Assembly (NCBI GenBank): GCA_947179155.2
Contig: OX359285.1
Span: 5,804,231 to 5,868,230 of the forward strand
Direction: 5' to 3'
Source of the DNA: Hedera helix
Taxonomy: Eukaryota; Streptophyta; Magnoliopsida; Apiales; Araliaceae
DNA: 64,000 nt
Under the pieces are notes generated by a model. It made no database searches. It had not been told where the DNA came from and was given only the letters and a program-made list of their open reading frames with translations. The translations under genes and the position numbers were made by a program. Positions 36,080 through 47,837 of the stretch are shown here, piece by piece; positions within the stretch are counted from its first letter, which is position 1, and the number at the start of each line of letters is the position of its first letter.

Positions 36080-36820
36080 TCACATTATACAAATATAAAC
36101 ACCAAGAACAATAAGAAATGTACCAAACAAAGCCAGCCAAACACGAGTCTCCTCGCCCAATAGCAATCCAAACAAGGCAGTAGCAGCAAACGTCGTCGCA
36201 TTGGTCACCGGAACAGCAATCGATATGGGGGTATCATTTCAACAGGAAAGGAACAGAGTACTGCCAAATCAAGATAAGGTTGAGCCAATTCTTCAGGGTA
36301 TTCATCACCGGGTTATGGGTTCTGTTTGGATGCTGGGAAAATTTGAGTTTTTGGTCCATATAAGTGTGCCCCAACTAGGGTCGTTTGGAAATGATTTTTT
36401 TTATTTATTTAAAATTAAAATTTTAATAAATTTATAAATAAAAATATTTGACATTACTTTTATTTATAAGTCGAGAATTATAAGTAATTGTTGTGAATAT
36501 ATTCGACTAATAATAACTTATAAATTAAAATAAAATATAAAGATTATTAAAATATCCTTCAATAAAAAGAACATTAGAAAAATAAAAAAAAAATATTTTT
36601 GTCATTTTATAATAGTTGACCAACTTAAAAAAATGACTTATAAACCTTTTTTTTAAATAACAATAACTTACTCTCTTTTTTGACTTTTTTTTTAACTTAT
36701 AAGTATAAAAAAAATGATCCCGAACAAATTTTTTTAGCTTAACAATTTATAAATTTAATTAATCAACTTATAAATAGTTTCCGAACTAAGACGTTTGTAG
36801 CTCCCACCAGCCCTACTGGG
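36080..36820 (-). pseudogene. TMEM234-like small membrane protein pseudogene
   Basis: Minus-strand pieces match, in order, what I recall of plant homologues of TMEM234, a four-helix DMT/EamA-like membrane protein of about 130 residues. The first is VGLVGATNVL (about 36787-36816), cut by a MITE. After it comes NTLKNWLNLILIWQYSVPFLL (about 36239-36302). Then a frame change leads to DTPISIAVPVTNATTF and LLLGEETRVWLALFGTFLIV, ending at a stop (36080-36082). A short hydrophobic segment expected between PFLL and DTPIS is missing, which causes the frame change. With an insertion, an internal deletion and other small lesions, no working product is expected. The family call is from memory of its motifs. 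Confidence 0.6.
36378..36783. mobile_element. MITE (Tourist-like?) inside the TMEM234-like pseudogene
   Basis: This is AT-rich sequence between GGGTCGTTTGGAAA on the left and AGTTTCCG on the right, with weak inverted similarity of the ends. The 5-mer AACTA (or its CTA core) occurs on both sides, at 36373-36377 and 36784-36788. Removing the block and one copy reconnects the host-like minus-strand frame. The GGGTC-GTTTGG end recalls Tourist/PIF-Harbinger MITEs. Confidence 0.55.
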
Positions 36821-36967
36821 TATCAATATTATTTTCTTCCCTTTTTTTTCTACAATTCATATTCTTCATTTTCATTCATTTCAATTGAAATTTCTCTGTT
36901 TTGGCCGTTCTATATTTCTTGCTCCTATCTTTCTCTTCCGTGTCTTTTTTTATCGTTTCGTCACCCA

Positions 36968-36970
<3 letters not shown>

Positions 36971-37012
<42 letters not shown>
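36971..37012. repeat. (AT)n microsatellite
   Basis: About 21 uninterrupted AT units. Confidence 0.95.
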
Positions 37013-37014
<2 letters not shown>

Positions 37015-38299
37015 ATGAAACTTTATTAATTGCATCATTGGAGAAAACAAAGGTGTTGTTGAGTGGAAGAGATGTTACTAGCGAGGAAAAGTTGCTGTCA
37101 GGTAAGATTGAGAACAGGAGGAGAGCTGCTGTGATTTAGGGAAAAAGCAACCTTGGGATATGATTGAAAATAAATTATGTTAAATTAAAATTTTAAGGGA
37201 CAAAATCGGTATTATGAAAATATTATTAACTCAAGTTTTCTTTCTCTCGCAATCTTCTCGATTTTGAGAAGAAAAAATTCGGAGAGAAGTGACGCATATT
37301 TTCTTTAGCTTTGCTTTCTTTTCTCTCGTACAAAACTCCAAAACATCCTACTAGTTCTATTTTCTTTTCTTTTCTCTTCAATTTTAAACTCCAAAATAGG
37401 GTGGGCAACATGTCATTTTGCCAAAAAGGGGGTTGGTTGTATTTATTATCTTTTATTCTTTATTTTTCTTAAGAAGAAATTGAAACGGACCTGATATATA
37501 AGATAATTGTTTATAATTGATATCAACTAAAAATTTGAAAATTCGTGCTTGTTAACTTTAAAGCTTTTTTAATAGGATATAAGTCAAAAATATATGTAGT
37601 AATAATAACAAGGTATAATCCTTTTACGAGAGGTTAGAATTCAAAAGGTAAAGAAACAAAAATAAAGGTCAAGTCCGTCTAGCTTGCATATAGTTTATGT
37701 TGGATGTAAGAATGAGACGAAAATTAAGATATAGCAAATTTTAAGGGTTTGTTTGCGCATTAGTATTTACAGTGTTTACGACAATAGCATTTGAATTTTT
37801 AAATATACCATATCAATTTTGTTTTATAGTCTTTGAGACTTTAAATGCTGTATTTGTGGCTTAAATAAATTTTGTTTAAAATAAGATATTACTAAACCAA
37901 CAATTTTTTCTAAGTACATTTGAATTTTTAAATGCTCTAAACGCACTAAATTACGCTGAATAATCAAATATACACTAAAAGTCAAAAGGTTAAAAGGTCA
38001 ATTTTTGGCATCTAAGTGTATATTAACTTATATTGAGTTGTTTATTTATTTTTTTGAAGTTTCATTTTTTCAAGATTACAATATAATTTTATTACCGAGT
38101 ATATCATTCACATAAAAGAAGAAATAAACTCTCTTAGGTGATAATTGAATATGAGACTTATAAATCATAATATCTCAATCTTAATCACTAGGTTTAAACT
38201 TTATCGACTGATTTTGTTAGTTAAATTAAAATTTTAGAATTACTCGATATTTTTGTGTGTTTATAACATGAATGAATTGTTTTTTGACCAAATTATATA

Positions 38300-38420
38300 C
38301 TCCATTCGTTCTAAATTATAAAATTAATATTGATTTTTTTAAAATTAATTTAAAATATTTTAAAATTTTAAATTAACATAATTTATTTAAATTTTAAAAA
38401 TAATAAATTTAATAACTAAT
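38300..38420. mobile_element. Possible Stowaway-like MITE remnant
   Basis: It begins TA-CTCCATTCGTTCTAAATTATAA, close to the Stowaway consensus end (TA target, CTCC start, CGTTC..AAATTATAA). The right end is not recognisable, so the boundary is approximate. Confidence 0.4.
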
Positions 38421-38739
38421 AATATTTTTTAGATAATTAATCCTTCAGTGAGACGCTCGCAATATCATACTCTCACTCTTTGTAGTATATTCATATAACT
38501 GATCAAAATATTAATATTTAATCTTATTTAAAAGTTGAAAGATGTTGAATAGAAATGTATCACACACAATCTTTCAAAACTTTTTCTTGTTGATAGGCAT
38601 TCAATCCCTTTTATCAAGTTGACATAATGTTTGTATTTAAATATTTATTATTTATATTCTCTTCTTTTGTTCTACTTTATTAAGTAGCCAAAAATCAAAT
38701 TAAGGCGTCTTATTGCACAAGCAACAAAAAAAAAAATTA

Positions 38740-38872
38740 GGAAATTGATATTATCACAAAAGAAATTGATATTTTCATAAGACTCTTTTTATATAAATAA
38801 TAAATGGGGCTACTTCATTCGAGTGAGATCTTATAAAAATATCAATTTTTATTATGAAAATATTAATTTCCA
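38740..38872. mobile_element. Fold-back MITE-like element, copy 2
   Basis: The arms start GGAAATTGATATTATCAC and close with an inverted relative ending TATTAATTTCC. The interior repeats ATTGATATTTTCAT. It is related in sequence and layout to the element at 8310-8439. Confidence 0.5.
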
Positions 38873-39002
38873 TTATTTATTCTCTCATCTATCCATTTAA
38901 AACCTCGCAACTAAAATTTTATAAGATTGTAACGAAAATAAATCAATCCAAATTTAATGAACTTGAATTAGATTGATGGGCCAACCCACACAAAATATTT
39001 GG

Positions 39003-39272
39003 ACTTAATTCATAGACTAGTGCCCTAACTCCAACCCTAACTCGGATTATCACTAAAGAAATATAGGTATAGAGGAACTTAAACCCTCATTACTTAAGGA
39101 GCTTAAACCCCCATCACTTGTTTTGACAAGCGTAACTAAACAATATAAATTATTGGTATCGACAAATTTGCTCACCTCAAATAAATATTTAATATAATTA
39201 TTACATTGTAATGATTATACATTTAGTTCAAATATCACAACATAATAACACATCTCTTCTTGCTATGTGACG
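39003..39272. repeat. Dispersed direct repeat, copy A
   Basis: About 270 bp, clearly related to 40682-40925 in the same orientation. Shared blocks include CTCACCTCAAATAAATATTTAAT, AACTCGGATTATCACTAA/GCTCGGAGTATCACTAA, and TTCACAACA-like ends. The family is unknown to me. Confidence 0.75.
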
Positions 39273-40205
39273 TTTTTCATTTTCGTCAAGTGATAATAAA
39301 TTTGAACAATACTATGCAGTTATAGTACACAATATATGATCAACCATTTTGTATGTACGTACATCTTATCACTTATTATAATAATGCAAAAAATATTTTA
39401 TTATATGAGTTATCAAGGATAGGTTGGTGCAGTTGAAATATATATATATTGTCTGCAAGCCTTTAGTATTACTTTTCTTCACTAATGCTATACATAAACA
39501 AGGATTGAAGATTCAGGAGGGTTAGTAAAGCAAGGAATGCAGAGTTTTGTAAATAATTAGGTGTGGTTACAGATTGTAGTTGGTGGTTGTAAGAATTTTC
39601 AGTGTATTCAGCATTTGTGTACTTTGGTACCCTCAAATCCATATCTTTTTGGATTTGAAGAATTTTTCAGAAATAAAATTTAGTCTTTTGCAAACAAATA
39701 CCATGATATTTTGGTTGATTATGAATTGAGTTGACTCATAAAATTATATTTAAATTTAATTAATTGATATTTTTATTTTTGCTATCTCATACGATATATA
39801 TGAGAATTGGTATATTACCTCTTTTTTTAGGCAACTTATTTATAAGATATAATAAAATTTGTAGATAATTTAATGTATATGTAAATTCATTCATAACATC
39901 ACACCATCATTATTTAACTAATATTAAGAATATATTTAATAATATAAATTATAATTAATAAATAATAAATAATATATAATTATAAATTTTGTATTTGGAA
40001 TAGGAGACCAAGCTAATATGTATAATAAAAAAAGTTAAATATCAAGTCGGCATACAATCAATCATACAGCTAATTACTACATATAACAAAAACACATGAA
40101 AATTTAAATGGTTAAAATGACACCATTTATGTCTAATCGAGTAAAACTAATTACTATAAATAGCAAAAACGCTTGAAATTTTAAATAGTTAAAATGATAC
40201 CTTTT

Positions 40206-40611
40206 GATTACGTTTGCTTATAAGTATTATAATATCAGAATTATAATTTTAAGGTATAGATTATAATCCAAAATTTATATTTATTTGTAAAGATTATACT
40301 TAAGATTAATTCCAAAAATATATTGTTTGTTTTTAAATTTGGACTTAGGATAATTAGTCCAAGAATTATAAAATGACTTAATAGTCTTGAGATTATAATT
40401 GCTGGTTAAACATGATATTAAATAGTCCATCATATTAAGTCATTTTATAATCTCTGAACTAAAAGTCCAAATTTAAAAATAAACAAAACAAAAATAGGAT
40501 TAATAGTCTTATTCAAAGTATAATTCTTACAAATAAATATAATTTTATGATTATAATCCATACTTTACTATTATAATCTCAAAATTATAATTCTTATAAA
40601 CAAACATAACT
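40206..40611. mobile_element. Fold-back MITE of about 400 bp
   Basis: The left arm begins TTACGTTTGCTTATAAG and the right end is CTTATAAACAAACATAA, its inverted relative. The arms stay complementary with mismatches for more than 150 bp (for example ATTTATTTGTAA against TTACAAATAAAT), so nearly the whole element can fold into one stem. Target duplication unclear; no coding sequence. Confidence 0.65.
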
Positions 40612-40681
40612 TTTATATAATAAAACATATATACCATGTTTATATGGAGGTCTACGACTCCTATTGAGGCATACAATGTTT

Positions 40682-40925
40682 CGACCTAATTTATAAATTA
40701 ACGCTCCAAGTCCAACCCAAGCTCGGAGTATCACTAATGAGATACATGCATAAAGGAGCTTAGACCCTTATCACTTGTCTTGATAAGTGTAATTAAAACA
40801 TATAGTCGTTGGTATGATAAATTTACTCACCTCAAATAAATATTTAATACAATCGTTTTAATATAACGATACGTATTTAATTTAAATTTCACAACAGAAT
40901 AACACATTTCTTCCTTGTACGTGTT
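40682..40925. repeat. Dispersed direct repeat, copy B
   Basis: Partner of 39003-39272, in the same orientation. The two lie about 1.4 kb apart and enclose the fold-back MITE at 40206-40611. Confidence 0.75.
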
Positions 40926-41184
40926 AACCCATTGTCTAATCTGTGCGTCTTCAGGTCTCGAGTTAGTATTTTATTACACGGCTACTGCACACGTCTCCCA
41001 AAAAATTATTCTAGCACAGTATAATTATATAATATTCTAAAATTATTTATATATTGTCATTTTAATATATATAATAAAAAAATTTATTATATATATTAAA
41101 ATGGTAATATATTAATAGACTGAATACTATGTAATAGTATTCTAAATCACTGAATAACTTTTTTTTATCCATTCCGAGCTCCAA

Positions 41185-41188
<4 letters not shown>

Positions 41189-41230
<42 letters not shown>
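41189..41230 (+). promoter_or_regulatory. (AT)n microsatellite merging into the TATA box of the CK1-like gene
   Basis: About 20 AT units end in TATAAA (41225-41230), followed by a CT-rich leader. The TATA motif lies about 250 bp before the ATG at 41479. Assigning it as the promoter is inference, but the change from AT-rich DNA to a CT-rich leader here is typical of plant transcription starts. Confidence 0.5.
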
Positions 41231-41232
<2 letters not shown>

Positions 41233-41245
41233 CCTCTCCCCTCCT

Positions 41246-41252
41246 ACGTGGC
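41246..41252 (+). promoter_or_regulatory. ABRE-like ACGTGGC motif
   Basis: ACGTGGC matches the core bound by bZIP ABF/ABI5-type factors in abscisic-acid responsive promoters. It lies just downstream of the TATA-like motif. A single short motif is weak evidence of regulation. Confidence 0.35.
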
Positions 41253-41478
41253 ATCTTCTATCCTCTCTCTCCTCTCTCAAGCCGTAACAACAGTAGCTAC
41301 CTAAAATACAACTCAACTGGTCATCCTAAAACTCCCCTGACGAACTCTCTTTTTCATCTGTACAATCGATAAAATCGATTGAATTAATTTTTCGCTAACT
41401 CGAATCTCAAAACACCAGCTGCGTTGGATAGATTCGATTCGATTCAATTAAATTCGATCTGATCCGTACACGTAGAGC

Positions 41479-44400
41479 ATGGAAAGGATCGTGGGAGGCA
41501 AATACAAGCTCGGCCGTAAGATTGGAAGTGGATCATTCGGAGAAATTCATCTCGGTACTTATATATGTATATGTATATGTATGTATATGTATAGTTCTGG
41601 TTTCGTATCTATTTATTTGTTTTTGTTCTTTCGTAATTTTATTTGACTTTTGTGCAGCTACTCATGTTGATACGTTTGAGATCGTTGCTGTGAAGATCGT
41701 ACGTCTCAATCTATTTTCTCTGCAAAAATGTTCTTATTTGTTGCAGCTATTGTGACTTGTTTGGATAATTTCTTTTTACAATTTGGTTGTGTTTTTATTT
41801 ATTTAAAAAGATTGTTTATCTTGTTTCAAAATTAAAAGTAAAGATTTAGTCTTTTGACGGCCCATGTAGCACTGACTTGTGTGATTGTAGGTTTAGCAAT
41901 TGTAATGTCTAGGAAATTTAAGGGGATTGTGATCACCTGGTTTTGTGACTTTGATCTTAGATTCCATATTCTCCATAAAGCAAAACTATTTCTTCCCCAT
42001 ATTAATTAGTGTGAAATATGATTCGAGAGTATCGGTTTAGTCGAGTGAATTTGTTGAATTGAGTTCTATATCTTATTTGAACTTTTAAAGCCCATGGACC
42101 TACTTATACAAACTACGTTTCATTCTTTGTGCTGGTGGGTTTATGTTAATTGCTGTTTTTTACAGTGGAAATTGATTTCAAGGTCTCATTCTTGATACAT
42201 TTAGTGTTTCTATCTAAAAAAGAACTTCTTGCTTACTGTACTCACTGATATGGACTAGTGCTGAATCGCAGCTCTTATTTTTCGTTTTTACTGTGCAGGA
42301 AAACAATAAGACAAAACATCCACAACTTCTGTACGAGGCCAAGTTATATAATATTCTTCAGGGAGGAAGTAAGTTTCATCTGAAAATAAAACGCTTGTGA
42401 TGCAAATTTCTTGTTCTTGTATACTGTTTGCGTGCAGCTATGCCTATATGCATTGTTGCATTTCAATACATCCTTAAGAAAATGAAATTATTTTTGTGCT
42501 GTATTAGTCTTTTAACTTTGATCTGTGTTTTTAGGTGGTATACCTGGCATAAAATGGTCTGGCATAGATGCGGATGATAATATCCTTGTCCTTGATTTGC
42601 TTGGACCAAGTCTTGAAGATCTGTTTGTTTATTGTGGAAGGAAGTTTTCGTTGAAGACGGTCTTAATGTTGGCTGATCAAATGGTTAGTATTTTTTAACA
42701 TCATATATTTCTCATGTACAAGTATCATTGTCTTTCTAAATTAGTCCACTCCCCTCTTGTCGATGGGGCAGCAAGTTCAGCATCATCTGCAGTCCTTATT
42801 ACGCCTACAATAACTGTACTTTATAATATATTTCATTACTGATTTGGGAATTATTAGTAATTATAAATTCTTTTTGTCTGTATCAATTAGATAACAAGGA
42901 TAGAATTTGTGCATTCTAAAGGGTTTCTGCATCGCGATATTAAGCCTGATAACTTTCTCATGGGTCTTGGTCGAAAAGCGAATCAGGTAATTATAACTTC
43001 TTTGCTCCTACTCGTTTTTACTTAAAACCTAGATGTCTCTTATATTTTTATTTTTCAAAAAGTTTTTAAACTTGATTTTTGTTGGTCCTCATCATTCTGA
43101 TCCATGTATTATTTATCAGGTTTACATTATTGATTTTGGACTTGCAAAAAGATATCGTGATTCAACAACCAACCGCCATATTCCTTACAGGTATCCTTCC
43201 AGGTTAAATTATGTTACCCTTACCTGATCCTGTTTTCCAATATTAACATGTTTCTTAATAGTGGGTATCCTTTTCATTCTGGAGTTTGCAAATGTCTTGT
43301 TTTATTTGGATTTTTATTCTACTTGGAAATATTTTATTAAAAGTGGGAGTTTCTTTCTGTCTTGGCTGTTTTAGCCCGGTTTTGTTTATTATTTGAATAA
43401 ATTGTAACTCATCAAAAATTGTGTGTGTGGGGGAGAGAGAGACAGGGGGAGGGAGGGAGGGGGGGGGGGGGGGGGGGGATAGAGAAATGAATATCCATTC
43501 TTTTTTGTACTACCGATGTCTAATTTAAACTCCATCATATGTTTGAATGGTTAGGTTCTTACTTCTTAGCAAGTATGACTATATTAATGCATCATAAAGG
43601 AATTATATTTTGTGCTTTACTATTGATTAGGGAGAACAAAAATTTAACGGGAACTGCACGCTATGCAAGTTGTAATACTCATCTTGGAATAGGTGCGCAT
43701 AGCAACGCTTCTTTTATTTAACTGCTGGTGGTTTACTAGGATTACTCTGTTAAATTTTCCTCATTTGGGTGTCTTTTTTGTAGAGCAAAGCCGACGGGAT
43801 GATTTAGAGTCACTTGGATATGTACTACTTTATTTTTTGAGAGGAAGGTATGCCGTTGCTATTCAATGCATTTCTTCTTGTTTTTCATTCGTTTTTTCTT
43901 TTGCACAATAAATCGTGAAATCACTTAATTTATAAATTCAAACTACATTTTCTGACTGACACAAAAATGTGTAGTCTTCCATGGCAGGGTCTAAAAGCTG
44001 CCACCAAGAAACAAAAGTATGATAAAATATGTGAGAAGAAGTTATCAACTCCTATTGAGGTATTTAGATACCATCTATCTTTCTATATGAGTTTTCACCA
44101 GGTCTAAAAATTTTAAGCTTATGTTGGTCTGTTCTTTTTAAAGGTTTTGTGCAAGTCTAACCCAGTGGAGTTTGCTTCGTACTTCCATTATTGCCATTCT
44201 TTGACATTTGATCAACGTCCTGATTACGGCTTCTTGAAGCGACTGTTCCGCGAATTGTTCACTCGTGAAGGTATCTGCTGACTAGTTCACTTATCTCCAG
44301 TCAATAAGGAGCAAGTTTATATTATCTCATTCTCAGTATGTAGGCACTCAATTTTTGTATGTTCTAGTGTTTAATATGCTCTCAATATATGTCTTGCAGT

Positions 44401-46273
44401 CTTGTTACATGGACTCACCTATTTACCCTATTGTGCCTGTGTTGAACGGCACAGTTATGAGATCCTCATACCTTGTTGCCTCAGACATGCTATTTAAGTA
44501 TTTAGTGGAAGAAAAAGTAAGTGAAAGAAAAGCCCTTGGAAACATAATACTCCATTTGTCCATGAATGTCCGAAGTAATTTGTTAATTAAGAAAGTCAGC
44601 ATCTTCTCCTAAAGTGTGCCCGTAAGGAAAATATTAATAATAGGCCCTAAAAAATGTATATCTAGTTATTTAATGTGATAAATGTGATAAACACAAAGTA
44701 CTTTTATATGGGACCACAAGAACAATCAATTTATTTATGTAACTAACAATCTTCTACTAAATTTAGCTTAATTGCGTCTAGATTCTTTATTATATTGAAC
44801 CATAAGCATCCATATAAAGCTACCCCTAGTGTAACACGTTTTAAACTATATAGCGTGGCATATTCTCATACCTGTTCAGCGAACTGAAAAAATTTGTGTT
44901 CCAAGTAACATTGATATAAATTCTCCAAATTTGTGCACATGTCAAATCTGACTCAACACATTCGCGTATTCTGTTACTGTACCAGAGTCCATGTAATATA
45001 GCCTGCAACATTGATAAAAAGTTCCTGCTGGACTTTGATTTTTAAGGTTTCTTGTTGATCTGAAAAACCACCGTTTAATGTTCTGTGCATATTTTTCCTC
45101 ACATTTTTGGATGTCTAAATTAAACCAAAGTGTTTCTGTGTCTTGTAGGGTATCGCATTGATTACATATTCGATTGGACCATCCTAAAGTACCAGCAAGC
45201 ACAAAAGACTAAAACTCAAACACAGGTACTGATTGTCGATTTTTGTAAATTTCTGTTTAATTATTTATGTCCCGTACATTACAGCTGTCTAACTGGTCAG
45301 TAATATATGTTTTTCTGCAATGGTCTGCGGTTTTGATCTTTTATCTAATACTTTATTGCATATGCAGAGATCTGAAAACTTTTTTTTTAAGTTGATCATT
45401 GTTTTAACAAATTAGACAACCCTACTTTACAGCCACTTCCTGGGGAGAGCAGCAGTCGAGCAGTTCCAGTGGATGTGTCCAAACATCAAGGTTAGATATT
45501 CCTGTGCACTTCACTCGCTTAAACTATAACTGCATCTCGGTAGAGGGAAACTTTAAAGGAAATGTAGATTGTTTCTGGGAAATATTAACAATGTTTTGCT
45601 GTTGCTCATCTTGCCATGCATATTCTCTATAAACTATATGGTAGAAAGATATTATTCAACTCTTTTACATTGTAAAAAGAGTAACATTTGATCAAACACA
45701 TATGGACATTTAAATAGATTATTTTTGCCGAGAAACTATTTTATGACTTGTTCCTTTTTCAGTGTCAGCAGGCAATAATGTTTCTTATTCTACTGAATTA
45801 ACTGATCGCATGAGATCGAGCACTGCTGCTAGCCCTGGCATTCGCATGCAATTTAAATCACCAACAGATAGAATTTTGACTTCTGAAAATCCCCTTGAGA
45901 GAAATGTAAGTCATTTTATTTAAAAGGGAATGGAAATCTACTGTTGGTCTTGGCCGACTTTTTTTGCTTATTTATCATTCTAAAATTATAAATAGGTAAT
46001 TTAGACATTGTTTCCAAGTTTGGGGTTATCATGATGCAATTTATTTTTTCCATTTATCTTTTAGTTTCAGCTGGACTAATATAAATTTTTGGTTTGCAGA
46101 ATTTGACCAATCCACACATGTCATCTAATTCACATTCCCTTGCTGGTGTCTCAAAAAGAAATGCCTCAAAACCTGTGTTGCCTGCTGAAACTTCTAATCA
46201 GGGTCAGGGTGAAAATATTGGTACCTCAAGTGGCTGGATGTCTTCCTTTCGCCGCATTTCTTCTGCAAAGTGA
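41479..46273 (+). CDS. CKL: Casein kinase 1-like Ser/Thr protein kinase
   Basis: Predicted 430-residue kinase from 14 exons: 41479-41554, 41658-41698, 42299-42368, 42535-42683, 42891-42986, 43120-43190, 43631-43692, 43784-43847, 43975-44059, 44144-44270, 45149-45225, 45433-45490, 45763-45905 and 46100-46273. All introns are GT..AG and all phases agree. The kinase domain covers about residues 9-280: glycine loop IGSGSFG (15-21), VAVK lysine K38, catalytic HRDIKPDN (D128), DFG (D149), and the CK1 signature LTGTARYAS (173-181) in place of the APE motif. The Ser-rich tail (about 300-430) is typical of plant CKL proteins and usually sets location and regulation. Plant CKLs act in cytoplasm, nucleus or at plasmodesmata and microtubules, in hormone and light signalling. 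The protein looks full length with all catalytic residues present; the exact CKL subtype is not assigned. Confidence 0.95.
43445..43478 (+). repeat. G-rich tract with G-quadruplex pattern in CK1 intron 6
   Basis: GGGGGAGGGAGGGAGG followed by a G run (43459-43478, 20 G) lies on the sense strand of the intron between exons 6 and 7. A (GA)n-like stretch precedes it. Four or more G-triplets with one-base loops meet the usual quadruplex pattern. Confidence 0.85.
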
Positions 46274-47829
46274 TCTACATGGTAATTCTATCCACCTGAT
46301 GCCTATTTTTCCATCTCTGTGTTATTTCTAATACTAATTTTGTTTCATTTTTATCATCTTGTGAGTTTCTGACCTTGTAGCATCACTTCTTTTTGTTTTC
46401 AGAAAGGCTCTGTTCAAAATGTTGGTGATGATGCTCAAACATGCCATGAATTAAAAGTTCTTGTCCTTACTGTAGTGTGCAGCTTGAATTTTTGATACCC
46501 ATAGTTTGCGGCTTGAATCACAAGGTTTTCAAGGTTAATACACTATGTTTGATTCTTTCAAGCAGCCATCAAAGTTTGCTGGACAAGATTAGTAATGCAT
46601 CACTGATGGACAGAGCGTGCCATGAATTCTCAGCTTAGAAGTTCTCACTAAGGTGATTGAAAACATTGGTTGATCCTTGAATGCCAATCAGGCTTGGTCT
46701 GCCGTACATAGATGTAACACAATAGCCCTAACAGCTAGGGTTCTGTAGTTCCCTTTTAGATAAATGGTACATGAATAAATTTCCTTTACTTCCTTTGTCA
46801 ACAGATGATACAGCTTGCTCGTGCATATGGGTAGTTTGATTATTGTTTGCTTTCAGTGTTGTTAGTTGCTTGTATTGTAACCTTATTGCTTTGTACCTTG
46901 TGGATAAAAAATTAAAAACCATGTTTTGTCTGGAATGTCTTGTTTTTAGGAGCTAAAAAAATTGAGTTTCATTGAAATTTTAAAATCTCATGTCATCTTG
47001 TATCAATATTCTTTACTAGCTTCTCAATTATAAGACCCTATGTTGCAGATTGCAGGATATCATTTTTTCTTTGCTGCTGTGACAAGTCAGATGCCTGTTT
47101 GACTCAGCAAGAGGAAGGAGCTGGCTGTTCGGTTAATAATAGGTAAGAAGGGAGGGAATACTGATCCCCTCACTTGATTTGTTTTTGGTGTCAGAATGTT
47201 CTAAAGTGCACCAGAAAGACATTGCTGCTGATGTTATGCATACACAGCTCTTTCCATCACAAGTTTTACATTGAAGCAGGCTTGCTGATGATTGTGTACT
47301 GGTAGTTAGCCCTTTGTCTTCACCTGGAATTGGGTTCAAGCAGCTTATTGCAAGTGTCCGAGAGGACTTAGGTATCAGAATATTTTCAGACTTGGTTCGA
47401 ATGCAGAAGCAACCAGACTAGAAATATTTGCATCTTTCCCACATCAATTGTGCGGTTTTCAGCTTTTCCCAGATTCTTCCCTTCATAGTTAGTGGATCAA
47501 GAAGGGCCCTCAGGCTGCTCACCTGGGGAAAACTTCAAGGAGACTAGAGATACAGTCTCATTATATTTCGACACTGATGTAATACACAGAAGAATAGTAT
47601 ATGCTTCTCTCTCTCAAACGAATGGTAGTATGAAAGGTTTTTGTGTTTGCTTTTGTAGTCCACTCCCACCACTTTTTGATTTTTGAGCCAAACAATACAG
47701 ACGGAACTGCAAAGTCCGGAGCCAAACAATACAGACGGAAGTAGAGGATGCTGCAAATTCCGGTAGTGCAAATTTCTAAAGATCAATATGAAAATCTACA
47801 TAGCCATTGCAAGTGCCAATGAACAAAGA
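46274..47829 (+). other. Probable 3' UTR and downstream flank of the CK1-like gene
   Basis: This stretch is less AT-rich than the neighbouring intergenic DNA. It has possible UTR introns, for example a donor-like GTAATT near 46281 with TTTTCAG at 46396-46402, and no conserved coding sequence on either strand. Near 47670-47745 a short phrase (GAGCCAAACAATACAGACGGAA) occurs twice. Where the transcript ends cannot be told from sequence. Confidence 0.4.
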
Positions 47830-47837
47830 CATACAAG

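Larger units (their letters stand above)
36821..41188. other. Long AT-rich intergenic region, no gene seen
   Basis: No recognisable coding sequence on either strand. It holds the (AT)n repeat at 36971-37012, a Stowaway-like start at 38300, a fold-back element at 38740-38872, a pair of dispersed direct repeats (39003-39272 and 40682-40925), and a fold-back MITE at about 40206-40611. Confidence 0.55.

Noticed and set aside
44355..44612. 85-codon open frame in the middle of CK1 intron 10
   Set aside because: It lies inside an 878-nt intron whose flanking exons join perfectly in phase. No recognisable protein features, so a chance open frame.
47133..47339. Cys/Ser-rich minus-strand open frame
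   Set aside because: It lies in the presumed 3' UTR/flank of the CK1-like gene, opposite strand, with no known motif or splice support.
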